Assembly: GCF_041902385.1 (NCBI RefSeq)
Contig: NZ_CP169244.1
Span: 3,596,001 to 3,660,000 of the forward strand
Direction: 5' to 3'
From: Arcticibacter sp041902385
GTDB taxonomy: Bacteria > Bacteroidota > Bacteroidia > Sphingobacteriales > Sphingobacteriaceae
Length of the DNA: 64,000 nt
Shown here: positions 9,543 through 18,090 of the stretch, piece after piece
How positions within the stretch are numbered: the first letter of the stretch is position 1
Layout of the letters: the number at the start of each line of letters is the position of its first letter
Notes under the pieces: model-generated
Databases searched by the model: none
What the model was told of the DNA's origin: nothing
The model's input: only the letters and a program-made list of their open reading frames with translations
Made by a program: the position numbers and the translations under genes

Positions 9543-10514
9543 ATGACAACAATGACAAAGATAGAGCTCGGCCAGGACGGCCCTCTTGTTTCTAAACTCG
9601 GACTGGGCTGCATGCGTATGTCTCCTGTATGGGGAAGGGCAGCAATCGACGAAAGCGAAAGTATTGCTACTATTCAGGCGGCACTGGACAGCGGCATAAA
9701 TTTTCTGAATACCGGCGACTTCTACGGCAGCGGGCATAATGAGCTCCTTATAGGCAAAGCGATTAAAGGGAGGCGTGATGATGCTTTCATCAGCGTAAAG
9801 TTTGGAGCCATCTTCAATGGTGATCAGTGGCTCGGCCTTGATCTTCGGCCGATTGCGATCAGAAACTTTATTAACTATTCGCTGGTACGTCTGGGCGTTG
9901 ATACCATCGATCTTTATCAGCCCTGCAGGCTGGATGACAGCGTTCCCGTTGAGGACGTGATTGGTACGGTGGCCGATCTGATCAAAGAAGGGAAGGTGCG
10001 TTACCTCGGTGTATCTGAAGTAACTGCCGATCAGCTTCGCAAGGCTAATGGTGTTTATCCTGTAACCGCCCTTGAGATAGGGTATTCCCTGGCCGACCGG
10101 CAAATAGAAAGCGAGCTGCTTCCCACTGCTAAAGAATTAGGAATAGGGGTCGTAGCCTTTGCAAATACAGCAGAAGGCCTGCTGTCAGGAGAGATGAAAA
10201 CGCCTCTTGCGGAAGGTGACTATCGAAATCACTTTTCACGCTTCCAGGGAGATAATCTGACGAGAAACCTGGAGAAAGTTGAGGTGCTCAGGGCAATGGC
10301 AAAAGATAAAGGATGCAGTCCGACGCAGCTTGCTATCGCCTGGGTAAACGCACAGGGAGGCCATATCATGCCTTTGGTGAGCATGAGCAGGAGGTCTCGT
10401 TTACCCGAAAATATGGAAGCGATGGAGATTACCTTTTCCCCCGGGGAGAACGATACGCTAAACAGAGAGTTCGCGCCGGGAGCGGTTTGGGGCAGTACCT
10501 ATCTGCAGCGATAA
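9543..10514 (+). CDS. Aldo/keto reductase, variant active site
   Basis: NADPH-dependent oxidoreductase of 323 residues with the (beta/alpha)8 fold. Visible landmarks are KLGLGCMRMSPVWG at 18-31, NTGDFYGSGHNELLIGKA at 56-73 with catalytic Asp59 and Tyr61, and FISVKFGAI with Lys86. The usual active-site His, normally in a QHR-type motif, is replaced: DLYQPCRLDD puts Cys at 128. A related subfamily reads QPARLDP here, so this is a family trait rather than damage. The C-terminal cofactor part (SPTQLAIAWVNAQGG) is present. Substrate unknown. The gene is followed by an AraC regulator on the same strand, the same pairing as at 59977-61887. Confidence 0.88.
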   Translation: MTTMTKIELGQDGPLVSKLGLGCMRMSPVWGRAAIDESESIATIQAALDSGINFLNTGDFYGSGHNELLIGKAIKGRRDDAFISVKFGAIFNGDQWLGLDLRPIAIRNFINYSLVRLGVDTIDLYQPCRLDDSVPVEDVIGTVADLIKEGKVRYLGVSEVTADQLRKANGVYPVTALEIGYSLADRQIESELLPTAKELGIGVVAFANTAEGLLSGEMKTPLAEGDYRNHFSRFQGDNLTRNLEKVEVLRAMAKDKGCSPTQLAIAWVNAQGGHIMPLVSMSRRSRLPENMEAMEITFSPGENDTLNREFAPGAVWGSTYLQR

Positions 10515-10554
10515 TCCCGGCAAAGAAACGGCTCTTGTTTTATATCTTTACGTA

Positions 10555-11365
10555 ATGACAAATCCAGCTGTAATACTTCCGGATCTCATCTTTTTCTCTT
10601 ATCTGTCGGCGATGAGAAAGGAGAAGATCGCGTTTCTCGAACAGAGCGTCCTTTTTTTCAGGTATCGGGCCGTTTCACCATAGAAACCGCTTCAGAAAGG
10701 ATGTCGACGAATGAAGGAGAGATGCTGCTGATCAGGAAGAATCAGCTAGGCGAGCTGACCAAGATGCCTCTGAACGGAAAGCCGTATCAAACCGTAGTGA
10801 TCTGTCTGAAGGAAGATTTGCTAAGGCAGATTGCCTTGGAGGAACAAATAGAGACAGGGGGAAGTATACCGGTCCCCCCAATGTACTCATTCCTCCGAAC
10901 GAGTTCCTTCGTACCTTTTTTCACTCTATAATTCCATATATTGATCGTTCTGATGAAAAGATAGCTGCAACGATGGGCAAGCTAAAAATCAAGGAGGCCG
11001 TATTATTGCTGCTGCATTGTATGCCGGAGCTTAAAGATCACCTCTTTGATTTTTCAGAACCTCATAAGATCGACCTGGAAAAGTTCATGAACAGTAATTT
11101 TCATTTCAATGTTCCGGTAGAAAAGTTTGCAAGGCTTACAGGACGAAGCCTGGCTGGTTTCAAACGGGATTTCCAGAGATTGTTTGGAATACCTCCGCGA
11201 CAATGGCTGCAGGAAAGAAGACTAAGCGAGGCGCGGCGCCTGATTGAGAAGAAGAACAGGAAGCCCTCTTCCATTTACCTCGATCTTGGCTTCGAAAGCC
11301 TCTCTCATTTCTCGCATTCCTTTAAGAAGAAATTTGGCAGAGCGCCATCAGAATGGCTTCTATAA
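10555..11365 (+). pseudogene. AraC family regulator broken by two one-base shifts
   Basis: Three frames together spell a complete AraC regulator of about 270 residues. Bases 10555-10658 give MTNPAVILPDLIFFSYLSAM and onward to SVLFF. From 10659 the next frame gives QVSGRFTIETASERMSTNEG and MLLIRKNQLGELTKMP. From about 10870 the third frame gives GPPNVLIPPNEFLRTFFHSI, then MGKLKIKEAVLLLLHCMPEL and the two helix-turn-helix units, including LTGRSLAGFKRDFQRLFGIP and LGFESLSHFSHSFKKKFGRA. The first break is in a run of seven T at 10652-10658 and the second near 10840-10870. Each needs one added base. The gene follows an aldo/keto reductase that it may control. Confidence 0.75.
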
Positions 11366-11629
11366 CGGGTGCGGGGGAAACACGCTCTCATTCAACTATC
11401 GGTTTAAAGAACAGCCGCTGAATTTATACACAGACAACAACAGCTACTTAAACATTCGCACCTCTGGCGGGTTTATCCATGAAGCGGGAGTGGTTTTCAG
11501 ACCCGAACGCGGTGCACCTGCCTATCTACACGTTTCTAAAGCGCCGGGAGGCATTCTGAACGAATAGATTAATGGTATCGCTGCATTGGGATATGGTTCC
11601 CGGTCTTACATAACGAAAATAGAAGCAAT

Positions 11630-12010
11630 ATGAAACAGCAGAACATTCCTGAAGGATATCAGCAAGTAATGCCTTATCTCATTCTGAAAGATGCAGCGGG
11701 CTTCCTTTCTTTCGCGCAAGAGGTGTTTGACGCAACTGAGAAAATGAAACACATGCGTAGTGAGACGGAAATTATGCATGCTGAAATTAAGATCGGCGAA
11801 AGCACCATTATGCTTGCAGAAGCCTCTGAGCAGTGGGAGGTGCAGACTGCCGGTTTATTCGTGTACGTGGAAGATGCTCATGAAACCTACCAGCGCGCCC
11901 TCCAAAATGGCGCTGCATCAATCCTTGAGCCTGCGCAGCAGAGTTACGGCCTTAGCTGCGGGGTGAAAGACCCTGCCGGCAACACATGGTGGATCACCAG
12001 TCTGGTTTAA
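11630..12010 (+). CDS. VOC (glyoxalase/bleomycin-resistance fold) protein, PhnB-like
   Basis: Cytosolic protein of 126 residues with the paired beta-alpha-beta-beta-beta modules of the vicinal oxygen chelate fold. The opening YQQVMPYLILKDAAGFLSFA and the closing GVKDPAGNTWWITS match the PhnB/YaeR-type VOC group. MHAEIKIGESTIMLAEAS forms the middle strands. Members include glyoxalases, dioxygenases and resistance proteins that bind a drug or metal; which applies here cannot be decided. It stands alone after the broken AraC regulator, with 264 bases between them that contain no convincing gene. Confidence 0.8.
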   Translation: MKQQNIPEGYQQVMPYLILKDAAGFLSFAQEVFDATEKMKHMRSETEIMHAEIKIGESTIMLAEASEQWEVQTAGLFVYVEDAHETYQRALQNGAASILEPAQQSYGLSCGVKDPAGNTWWITSLV

Positions 12011-12432
12011 GAACGGACGTGCCTTTAGAGTTGTTTGGCCCGTCCTGCCAGGGATTACCTCTTTAAGTGATGTCTAATAAGTAGTATGGGGGCGGGCTTT
12101 CTGGGCAGCCAGTACGTCTCACCTTGCTAGCTTTTCTTTTCCGCCGTTTAACGTAAAAGCAGTTCCCCAACCCTGCAATCATACCTCTGCTATTTCGTTT
12201 TCGATTTTATTGCTAAAATACTTTAGCAGTAGTTAGATCGCAGTTATTGTGATGCCCTTGTGTTTTTATTTCAATATCTAATCCTTATTTTTGAACTAAA
12301 CGTTCTGCCGGTCTGATTAAAGAATCAGTCCTGCGCTGATCATCGTTTTAGCGGGAGAAATCGTTTTCGCTTAGGCTTTTTCAGTCGTCTTATGGAAGTC
12401 CGTTGGAACGCTAACTAATCATTCCATTTAGT
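12011..12432 (+). other. Intergenic region upstream of the ECF sigma gene
   Basis: No gene is seen. The only clear structure is an inverted repeat at 12221-12238 with 7-base arms (TGCTAAA, spacer ATAC, TTTAGCA). It could be an operator or a weak terminator. The rest is presumed to hold the promoter of the sigma/FecR genes. Confidence 0.4.
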
Positions 12433-13029
12433 ATGGATACAGCTACGAATACCTATAACACGCTTTCTGAGAAAGAACTCGTTGGCCTTTTGCAACAGGG
12501 GCATGAAGGGTCTTTACGGGTTTTATACGACATGCATATAAAAAAGCTGCATTATTTCGTTCTTCGTACGGCTAAAGTGCGCGAGCTGGCTGAGGATGTT
12601 GTGCAGGATGTATTCGTCAAGATTTGGGAGAATCGTTCGCAACTTGATCCCGATCAATCCTTTAGATCCTTCCTCTACACGGTTGCCAGGAATCACTTGC
12701 TTAATTTGTTAAAGCGCCTGCAACACGAGTCGGGCATTCTGGACGAGATCAGAAGGCATGCCTCAGCGAGCGAGAATACGACCGAGCTGCAGGTCGACTA
12801 CTCTGAAAGTAACGTTCTGCTCATCGAGGCCATCTCAAGGCTGCCACAACAATGCAAGGAGATCTTTGTCCGCTGTAAGATGCAGGGACTGTCGTATAGG
12901 CAGGTAGCCTCAGAACTGAATATCACTGAAGGGACAGTTAACAGCCAGATGGTCAAAGCACTACGCTCTATCCGACAGTACATCGGCCTTAAAGCGACCA
13001 TTTTATTGCTCATCTCCCTTATGAAATAA
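12433..13029 (+). CDS. ECF-type RNA polymerase sigma-70 factor, Bacteroidota family
   Basis: Sigma factor of 198 residues. Region 2 is seen in EDVVQDVFVKIWENRSQL (about 52-69) and the start of the linker in FRSFLYTVARNHLLNLLKR. Region 4 is RLPQQCKEIFVRCKMQGLSY, then RQVASELNITEGTVNSQMV, with the helix-turn-helix that reads the -35 element. In Bacteroidota such sigma factors are held by a FecR-type anti-sigma protein and released when a TonB-dependent transporter binds its ligand. The FecR gene follows at 13122 and the SusC transporter at 14684, so the target of this sigma factor is very likely the susC-susD unit. Confidence 0.93.
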   Translation: MDTATNTYNTLSEKELVGLLQQGHEGSLRVLYDMHIKKLHYFVLRTAKVRELAEDVVQDVFVKIWENRSQLDPDQSFRSFLYTVARNHLLNLLKRLQHESGILDEIRRHASASENTTELQVDYSESNVLLIEAISRLPQQCKEIFVRCKMQGLSYRQVASELNITEGTVNSQMVKALRSIRQYIGLKATILLLISLMK

Positions 13030-13121
13030 GGGAGGGGCATTCTGCAGCATCATTCGATTTTTTTTATTTCTGCGTATATGGATAGCGCCGGCCATTTGTA
13101 TAGGTAGAAAAAGGAGTAAAA

Positions 13122-14324
13122 GTGGATGCTAGAATCAAGGATCTGTTTCTAAAGTACATGGACGGGGCATGTAACTCTGAGGAGCTGGATGAGGTGTTCA
13201 TGCTGATAAAAAGCGGTTCTCATGAGGCGGAATGGGACGCTGCACTTCAAGAGGACGAAAACTCGATTCATTTGAGCGACAATGAACCCAGTCTGCAGGC
13301 GTCTGAAGCAGAGCATATATACAAGAGAATAGAACAGGGGCTGTTTTCCGGCCATCGGCGCGAGCCCATCAATTCAGCCAAGGGACGGTTTAAGTTTTGG
13401 CCTCTTATTTCAGGCGCAGCCGCCACTTTCCTGCTTGTAGGCGGTGCCTACTTTTTTTGGAAACGAAACGATATTCCGCCATCTGTCTATGCAAAGGTAG
13501 AGGAAGTAAGGCCGGGCGGTAACAAAGCCTTTCTGACGCTGAGTAACGGGAAGAGGATCTCTCTTACAGATGCAGCAAACGGAAATATCGCTACTCAGGC
13601 CGGGATAAAAATCGCAAAAACAGCAGCGGGGCAAGTGATCTATATCGATGAAGGGAACGCTTCTGTGACCGGAGGAAAGCAGTTTAATACGATCGAAACA
13701 CCGAGGGGCGGGCAGTATCAGGTACGCTTGCCTGATGGCACTTCTGTTTGGCTGAATGCCGCTTCCTCCTTGATTTATCCCATAAACTTTAAAGGGAGCC
13801 GCGAACGTAGAGTAGAATTGCACGGCGAAGCCTACTTTGATGTTGCAAAAGACAGAGCGCATCCCTTCGTCGTAAAAACAGACAAGCAGGAGGTGGCCGT
13901 CCTGGGTACACAGTTTAATATCAACGGCTATAAAGATGAGCCGGTAATCAGTACTACGCTGGTTGAAGGCAGGGTTAGGACCTCCGATCTTTCTTCCGGT
14001 GAGTCCCGTGTGCTGTTGCCCGGGCAGCGATCAACTGTCTACAAGAGGCAGGGGCAGATTGCCGTTGACAAGGTCGATACCGACAATGTTATCTCCTGGA
14101 AAGACGGGTATTTCATCTTCGACAATCAGGATATCACCAGTATTATGAAGGTGATAAGCCGTTGGTACGATGTAGATGTGGAGTATAAAGGAGTCAGCAG
14201 GGATGAAAAGTTTGGCGGTACTTTTTCACGCGCTTCTAATCTCGCTGATATTTTGAAAGTTCTTAAAATACTGGGAAAGGTGGATTTTAAGGTCGAGGGG
14301 AAAACAATCATCGTTTCGAACTGA
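13122..14324 (+). CDS. FecR family anti-sigma factor
   Basis: Single-pass inner membrane protein of 400 residues. The cytoplasmic N-terminus (about 1-90) binds the sigma factor; a hydrophobic stretch FWPLISGAAATFLLVGGAYF at about 92-111 spans the membrane; the periplasmic part holds the FecR domain (ETPRGGQYQVRLPDGTSVWL, then GEAYFDVAKDRAHPFVVKT) and the DUF4974-type end (MKVISRWYDVDVEYKG, then FGGTFSRASNLADILKVLK). The start is GTG 13122, placed just after the ribosome site AAGGAG. It relays the signal from the SusC N-terminal STN domain to the sigma factor encoded upstream. Confidence 0.94.
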   Translation: MDARIKDLFLKYMDGACNSEELDEVFMLIKSGSHEAEWDAALQEDENSIHLSDNEPSLQASEAEHIYKRIEQGLFSGHRREPINSAKGRFKFWPLISGAAATFLLVGGAYFFWKRNDIPPSVYAKVEEVRPGGNKAFLTLSNGKRISLTDAANGNIATQAGIKIAKTAAGQVIYIDEGNASVTGGKQFNTIETPRGGQYQVRLPDGTSVWLNAASSLIYPINFKGSRERRVELHGEAYFDVAKDRAHPFVVKTDKQEVAVLGTQFNINGYKDEPVISTTLVEGRVRTSDLSSGESRVLLPGQRSTVYKRQGQIAVDKVDTDNVISWKDGYFIFDNQDITSIMKVISRWYDVDVEYKGVSRDEKFGGTFSRASNLADILKVLKILGKVDFKVEGKTIIVSN

Positions 14325-14683
14325 CCTTGATGAAAATATTCACCAGCTGCGCTCACAAACGAGAGAGGACAGGTGCTTGAATGTTCTTGGTTGTCATTCA
14401 AACTTAGCGAAGCGATCTCATTGAGACCCTCTGAGAAACAATTAATGATCTCAATCAAACAGATACACTTTCAAAAAAACATTGACGAGCGGCGCTCGGG
14501 CAGAGATGAAATAGAGAGTTGAAAAATACGAATCAATTAACCGGTTAAATCGATGAATTTTTTAAAAGAAAGGAGGCATTCTGAAAAAAACACCAGGTAA
14601 ACTGAGCACCGTCAGCAAGGCTGAACCGGGCAATTTATAAAGGGACTGAAGCTAACAATAAATCTAAATTAACCCAACATCCA
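14325..14683 (+). other. Leader region upstream of susC
   Basis: About 360 bases with no gene. It must carry the promoter read by the upstream sigma factor. A perfect palindrome lies at 14537-14548, and the last 40 bases are A-rich. No -35/-10 assignment is attempted. Confidence 0.4.
14537..14548. promoter_or_regulatory. Candidate operator palindrome in the susC leader
   Basis: TTAACCGGTTAA is a perfect 12-base palindrome with a central CG, the shape bound by LacI-family regulators. It sits about 135 bases before the susC start. No LacI-type gene is in this window, so the regulator is unknown and the role is a guess. Confidence 0.3.
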
Positions 14684-17600
14684 ATGAATAAACAATTTAC
14701 AGAACTCCTATTCAGGAGCGGCTCCTGTGCGCGTTCAAACCTTTTTTTAAAAATGAAGCTGACCCTTATTTTGCTTATTTCCGTACTCTCTCAAATAAGG
14801 GCAGAGAGTTTTGCTCAAAAAGTGTCGTTGGTAGTGACGAATGCCCCTATGTCGGAGGTGATCGCACAGATAAAAAAGCAAACGAACTTCGATTTCTTGT
14901 ACAACAACAATACGCTGAGAGACGCAAAACCAATCACGGTTAAAGCAAAGGATCTCGACCTGATGAAGGTCCTCGATCTGTGCTTCGAGGGGCAGCCTCT
15001 CGAGTACAAAATTCAGAACAATGTTATTTTCATCACGAAGAAAAACGCGCCTGCCGCAGTCAAATCGGGAGGTGCAAGTGCCCAGCAAAATAAGGTAACC
15101 GGAACTGTAAAAGACGGTTCAACCGGAGAAACGCTGCCGGGCGTGACGGTGAAAGTGGAAGGTGCACCGCGGGGGACCAGTACCGATGTAAGAGGAGCAT
15201 TTGAAATCAGTGTCCCTAATTTGAATGCCATCCTTGTTGTGTCTTATATAGGATACGAGACTCAACGTGTGCCGCTGAATGGCAGAACTACCGTTGACAT
15301 TCGTCTGGCCAAGGCAGATACGAAGCTGGAAGAAGTGGTAGTGGTAGGCTATGGCACGATGCGGAAATCGGACGTGACGGGCTCTATTTCTATCGCGAAG
15401 GGCGCAGATATGATCAAGGCTCAGAGTTTCAGTCCGCTCGACAACCTCAGAGGCAAGGCTGCGGGGGTCAACATCTTCTCGAACTCCAGCCAGCCGGGAG
15501 CTTATGCAAACCGCGTGATCATCCGTGGTACGGCCACTATCAACTCATCGTCTAATCCGCTCTACGTAGTGGACGGAGTTGTAATGGAAGATTTTCATTT
15601 GCTGAATCCAAATGACATTGAACGGATTGAAGTGCTGAAGGATGCCTCTTCTGCTGCAATATACGGAGCGAGGGGCGCCAACGGGGTGATCCTGGTTACC
15701 ACTAAACGGGGCAATAAGGATGGTCGCAAGACCATCAGCTATCAGGGCTCTTTGGGAGCCAGTTCGCCCCAGCGATACATGGACGTACTGAACGGGCAGG
15801 AGTGGGTCGATGCCTTTATGATCGGTCTGGAAAACGAAAATAAATGGCAGGGCAAGAACTGGTCGCTGGACAAGAAAACCTGGTTTAATGACCCGAACTA
15901 CTTTGATGCCAATGGTAATCCGTTATACAACACCGATTGGCAGAAAGAAGCAACCAGGACGAGCTTATCGCAGAATCACCAGCTTAACATTCAGCAAGGC
16001 GACGAGAATTCCTCTATGGGTGCCTTTTTAAATTATTCAGATCAGCAGGGAGTGGTACTGAACACCAATAACAGGCGAATCAACGGGAAGCTGGCTTACG
16101 ACACGAAGGTGAAAGACTGGCTTTCCACTAGTATTAATCTTACTGCCAATCATACCTGGGGACGTTATACACCAGAAGAGGGCGGAGGACAGGACGCCCG
16201 ACGCACCATGATCGAGATGCTTCCGTGGCTACCGGTATATCAGCCTGACGGAAAATATACGTCATCCTCTTCGTCCACCGTTTCCAGGGTTTTGGGCTTC
16301 GAAGGGATGGCAAACCCGGTTTCTATTTTAGACCTGCAGAGACGTATGCGTTACAATACCCAGATATTTGGAAATGCGGCTCTGACTTTCCACCTCGCTG
16401 AGGGCCTCGACCTGAAAACACAATTCGGTATCGATAACCATAACAAGGACTATAAAGGCTATTCTTCTATCACGTTGAACAACATTTCGATGCCGAACGG
16501 GTGGGCCGAAATTAATCATCAGGATGTGCTGTACTGGCAGGAGGAGACGTACCTTACCTTTAACCGGTCATTTGGGAAACACAGGGTCAATACCATGGCA
16601 GGCTTGTCCTGGCAGGAGCGTACCTACAACTATGATGGCAGTCGCACCGAAGGTTTCTCCAGCGATTTCTTCCAGTGGTATAATCTGGGAGCCGGAAGCA
16701 CTCCTGCTCCGCCCTATTCTGATTATAGCAGGTGGGCTATGAATTCCTACTTTCTTCGCGCAGCCTATAGTTACAATGACCGTTATTCCGCGACGGTGAC
16801 CGGCCGGTACGACGGGTCTTCAAGGTTCGGCGCCAACAATAAATACGCATTCTTTCCTTCTGTCGGATTAGCATGGAATGTCTCAAACGAGGACTTTCTG
16901 AAGAACAACAAGCTCATCAGCAATATGAAGCTGCACACGAGCTATGGAATCACCGGGAACTCCGAAATAGACCCCTACATCTCTTTGGCTAACGTAACTT
17001 CGGGGACCTATCTGCTGGGGAGACGCTCCGCCTATTCGTACCAGAGCAGTATTGGAAACGAGAATCTGCAGTGGGAGAAAACAAAGACCTACGACCTGGG
17101 TGTTGAGCTGGGCTTGTTCAACGGGCGCTTGAATTTTGATGTTTCCTATTATTCCCGCAAGACTACCGACTTGTTGCTCGAGCGACCATTACCCAACTCA
17201 ACAGGTTTTAGTTCCGTGATCATGAATATCGGCTCTGTTCGTAACAGGGGGCTTGACCTCATGGTTAACGCGACACCTGTAAAGACGAGCAACTTTACCT
17301 GGAATTCAACTTTGAATGCCAATTTCAATAAAAATGAAGTGCTGAAACTGGGCGAGAATAATGAGGATATCACGGTACTTAACTGGGTTGGCGGTCCGAA
17401 CGGCATCATCCGGGTAGGAGAGAATTTGAACAGTTTTTATGGGTACAAACGCTATGGAGTTTATACGGTTGAAGACTATGAACGAGGTGAAATTACAATA
17501 GAGAAGATTGGCCGGCCCAAGCGTTCTGCAAAACAGGAAGTTTTAGGAAAAGGGGTGCCCGACTGGACAGGAAGCTTTATCAATACCCTGAATTACAAAA

Positions 17601-18088
17601 ATTTCGACCTGACACTCGATTTGCAGTTTGTATATGGTGTTGAAGCCCTGCAACAGTTTTTCCACTCAACCTACGATCGCTTTGGGATCACGAACGGTTT
17701 AAAGGAGATCCTGACCGATGCGTATAATGGGACTAACCCCAATACCATGCAGCAAGCTATTTACCTGAGCAACGGAGGCCACGCCGGACAGGATACCAAT
17801 GTCGATTCTAAATGGGTGGCTGACGGTTCATACCTCCGCGTTAACGTGCTGCAGCTGGGGTACACCTTTACCCCCAACCTTACGAAACGAATGGGGCTTT
17901 CCGCGCTTCGTGTCTATTTAAGTGCTAACAATCCCTGGTTGTTCACATCGAAGGATTTTAAGGGGTACGACCCGGAAAGTACCTCTCAAATCGAATCAGG
18001 GGAGGGCTATAGGTTTGGCCAGAACGTGACATTCTTCTCCTATCCAAGGGCAAAGACCTTCACGCTGGGAGTAAACTTAACACTATAA
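14684..18088 (+). CDS. susC: SusC/RagA TonB-dependent outer membrane transporter with STN domain
   Basis: Outer membrane transporter of 1134 residues that imports oligosaccharides captured by its SusD partner. After a long signal (MKLTLILLISVLSQIRAESF, about 24-43) comes the STN signalling domain (about 45-120, SEVIAQIKKQTNFDFLYNNN), which touches FecR. A carboxypeptidase-regulatory-like domain follows (about 135-205, VTGTVKDGSTGETLPGVTV), then the TonB box and plug beginning EEVVVVGYGTMRKSDVTGS at about 216, with YGARGANGVILVTTKRG closing the plug signature. The rest is the 22-strand barrel, ending in a C-terminal aromatic-rich strand (TFTLGVNLTL). Reads intact. susD starts three bases after the stop. 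Confidence 0.96.
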   Translation: MNKQFTELLFRSGSCARSNLFLKMKLTLILLISVLSQIRAESFAQKVSLVVTNAPMSEVIAQIKKQTNFDFLYNNNTLRDAKPITVKAKDLDLMKVLDLCFEGQPLEYKIQNNVIFITKKNAPAAVKSGGASAQQNKVTGTVKDGSTGETLPGVTVKVEGAPRGTSTDVRGAFEISVPNLNAILVVSYIGYETQRVPLNGRTTVDIRLAKADTKLEEVVVVGYGTMRKSDVTGSISIAKGADMIKAQSFSPLDNLRGKAAGVNIFSNSSQPGAYANRVIIRGTATINSSSNPLYVVDGVVMEDFHLLNPNDIERIEVLKDASSAAIYGARGANGVILVTTKRGNKDGRKTISYQGSLGASSPQRYMDVLNGQEWVDAFMIGLENENKWQGKNWSLDKKTWFNDPNYFDANGNPLYNTDWQKEATRTSLSQNHQLNIQQGDENSSMGAFLNYSDQQGVVLNTNNRRINGKLAYDTKVKDWLSTSINLTANHTWGRYTPEEGGGQDARRTMIEMLPWLPVYQPDGKYTSSSSSTVSRVLGFEGMANPVSILDLQRRMRYNTQIFGNAALTFHLAEGLDLKTQFGIDNHNKDYKGYSSITLNNISMPNGWAEINHQDVLYWQEETYLTFNRSFGKHRVNTMAGLSWQERTYNYDGSRTEGFSSDFFQWYNLGAGSTPAPPYSDYSRWAMNSYFLRAAYSYNDRYSATVTGRYDGSSRFGANNKYAFFPSVGLAWNVSNEDFLKNNKLISNMKLHTSYGITGNSEIDPYISLANVTSGTYLLGRRSAYSYQSSIGNENLQWEKTKTYDLGVELGLFNGRLNFDVSYYSRKTTDLLLERPLPNSTGFSSVIMNIGSVRNRGLDLMVNATPVKTSNFTWNSTLNANFNKNEVLKLGENNEDITVLNWVGGPNGIIRVGENLNSFYGYKRYGVYTVEDYERGEITIEKIGRPKRSAKQEVLGKGVPDWTGSFINTLNYKNFDLTLDLQFVYGVEALQQFFHSTYDRFGITNGLKEILTDAYNGTNPNTMQQAIYLSNGGHAGQDTNVDSKWVADGSYLRVNVLQLGYTFTPNLTKRMGLSALRVYLSANNPWLFTSKDFKGYDPESTSQIESGEGYRFGQNVTFFSYPRAKTFTLGVNLTL

Positions 18089-18090
18089 TT

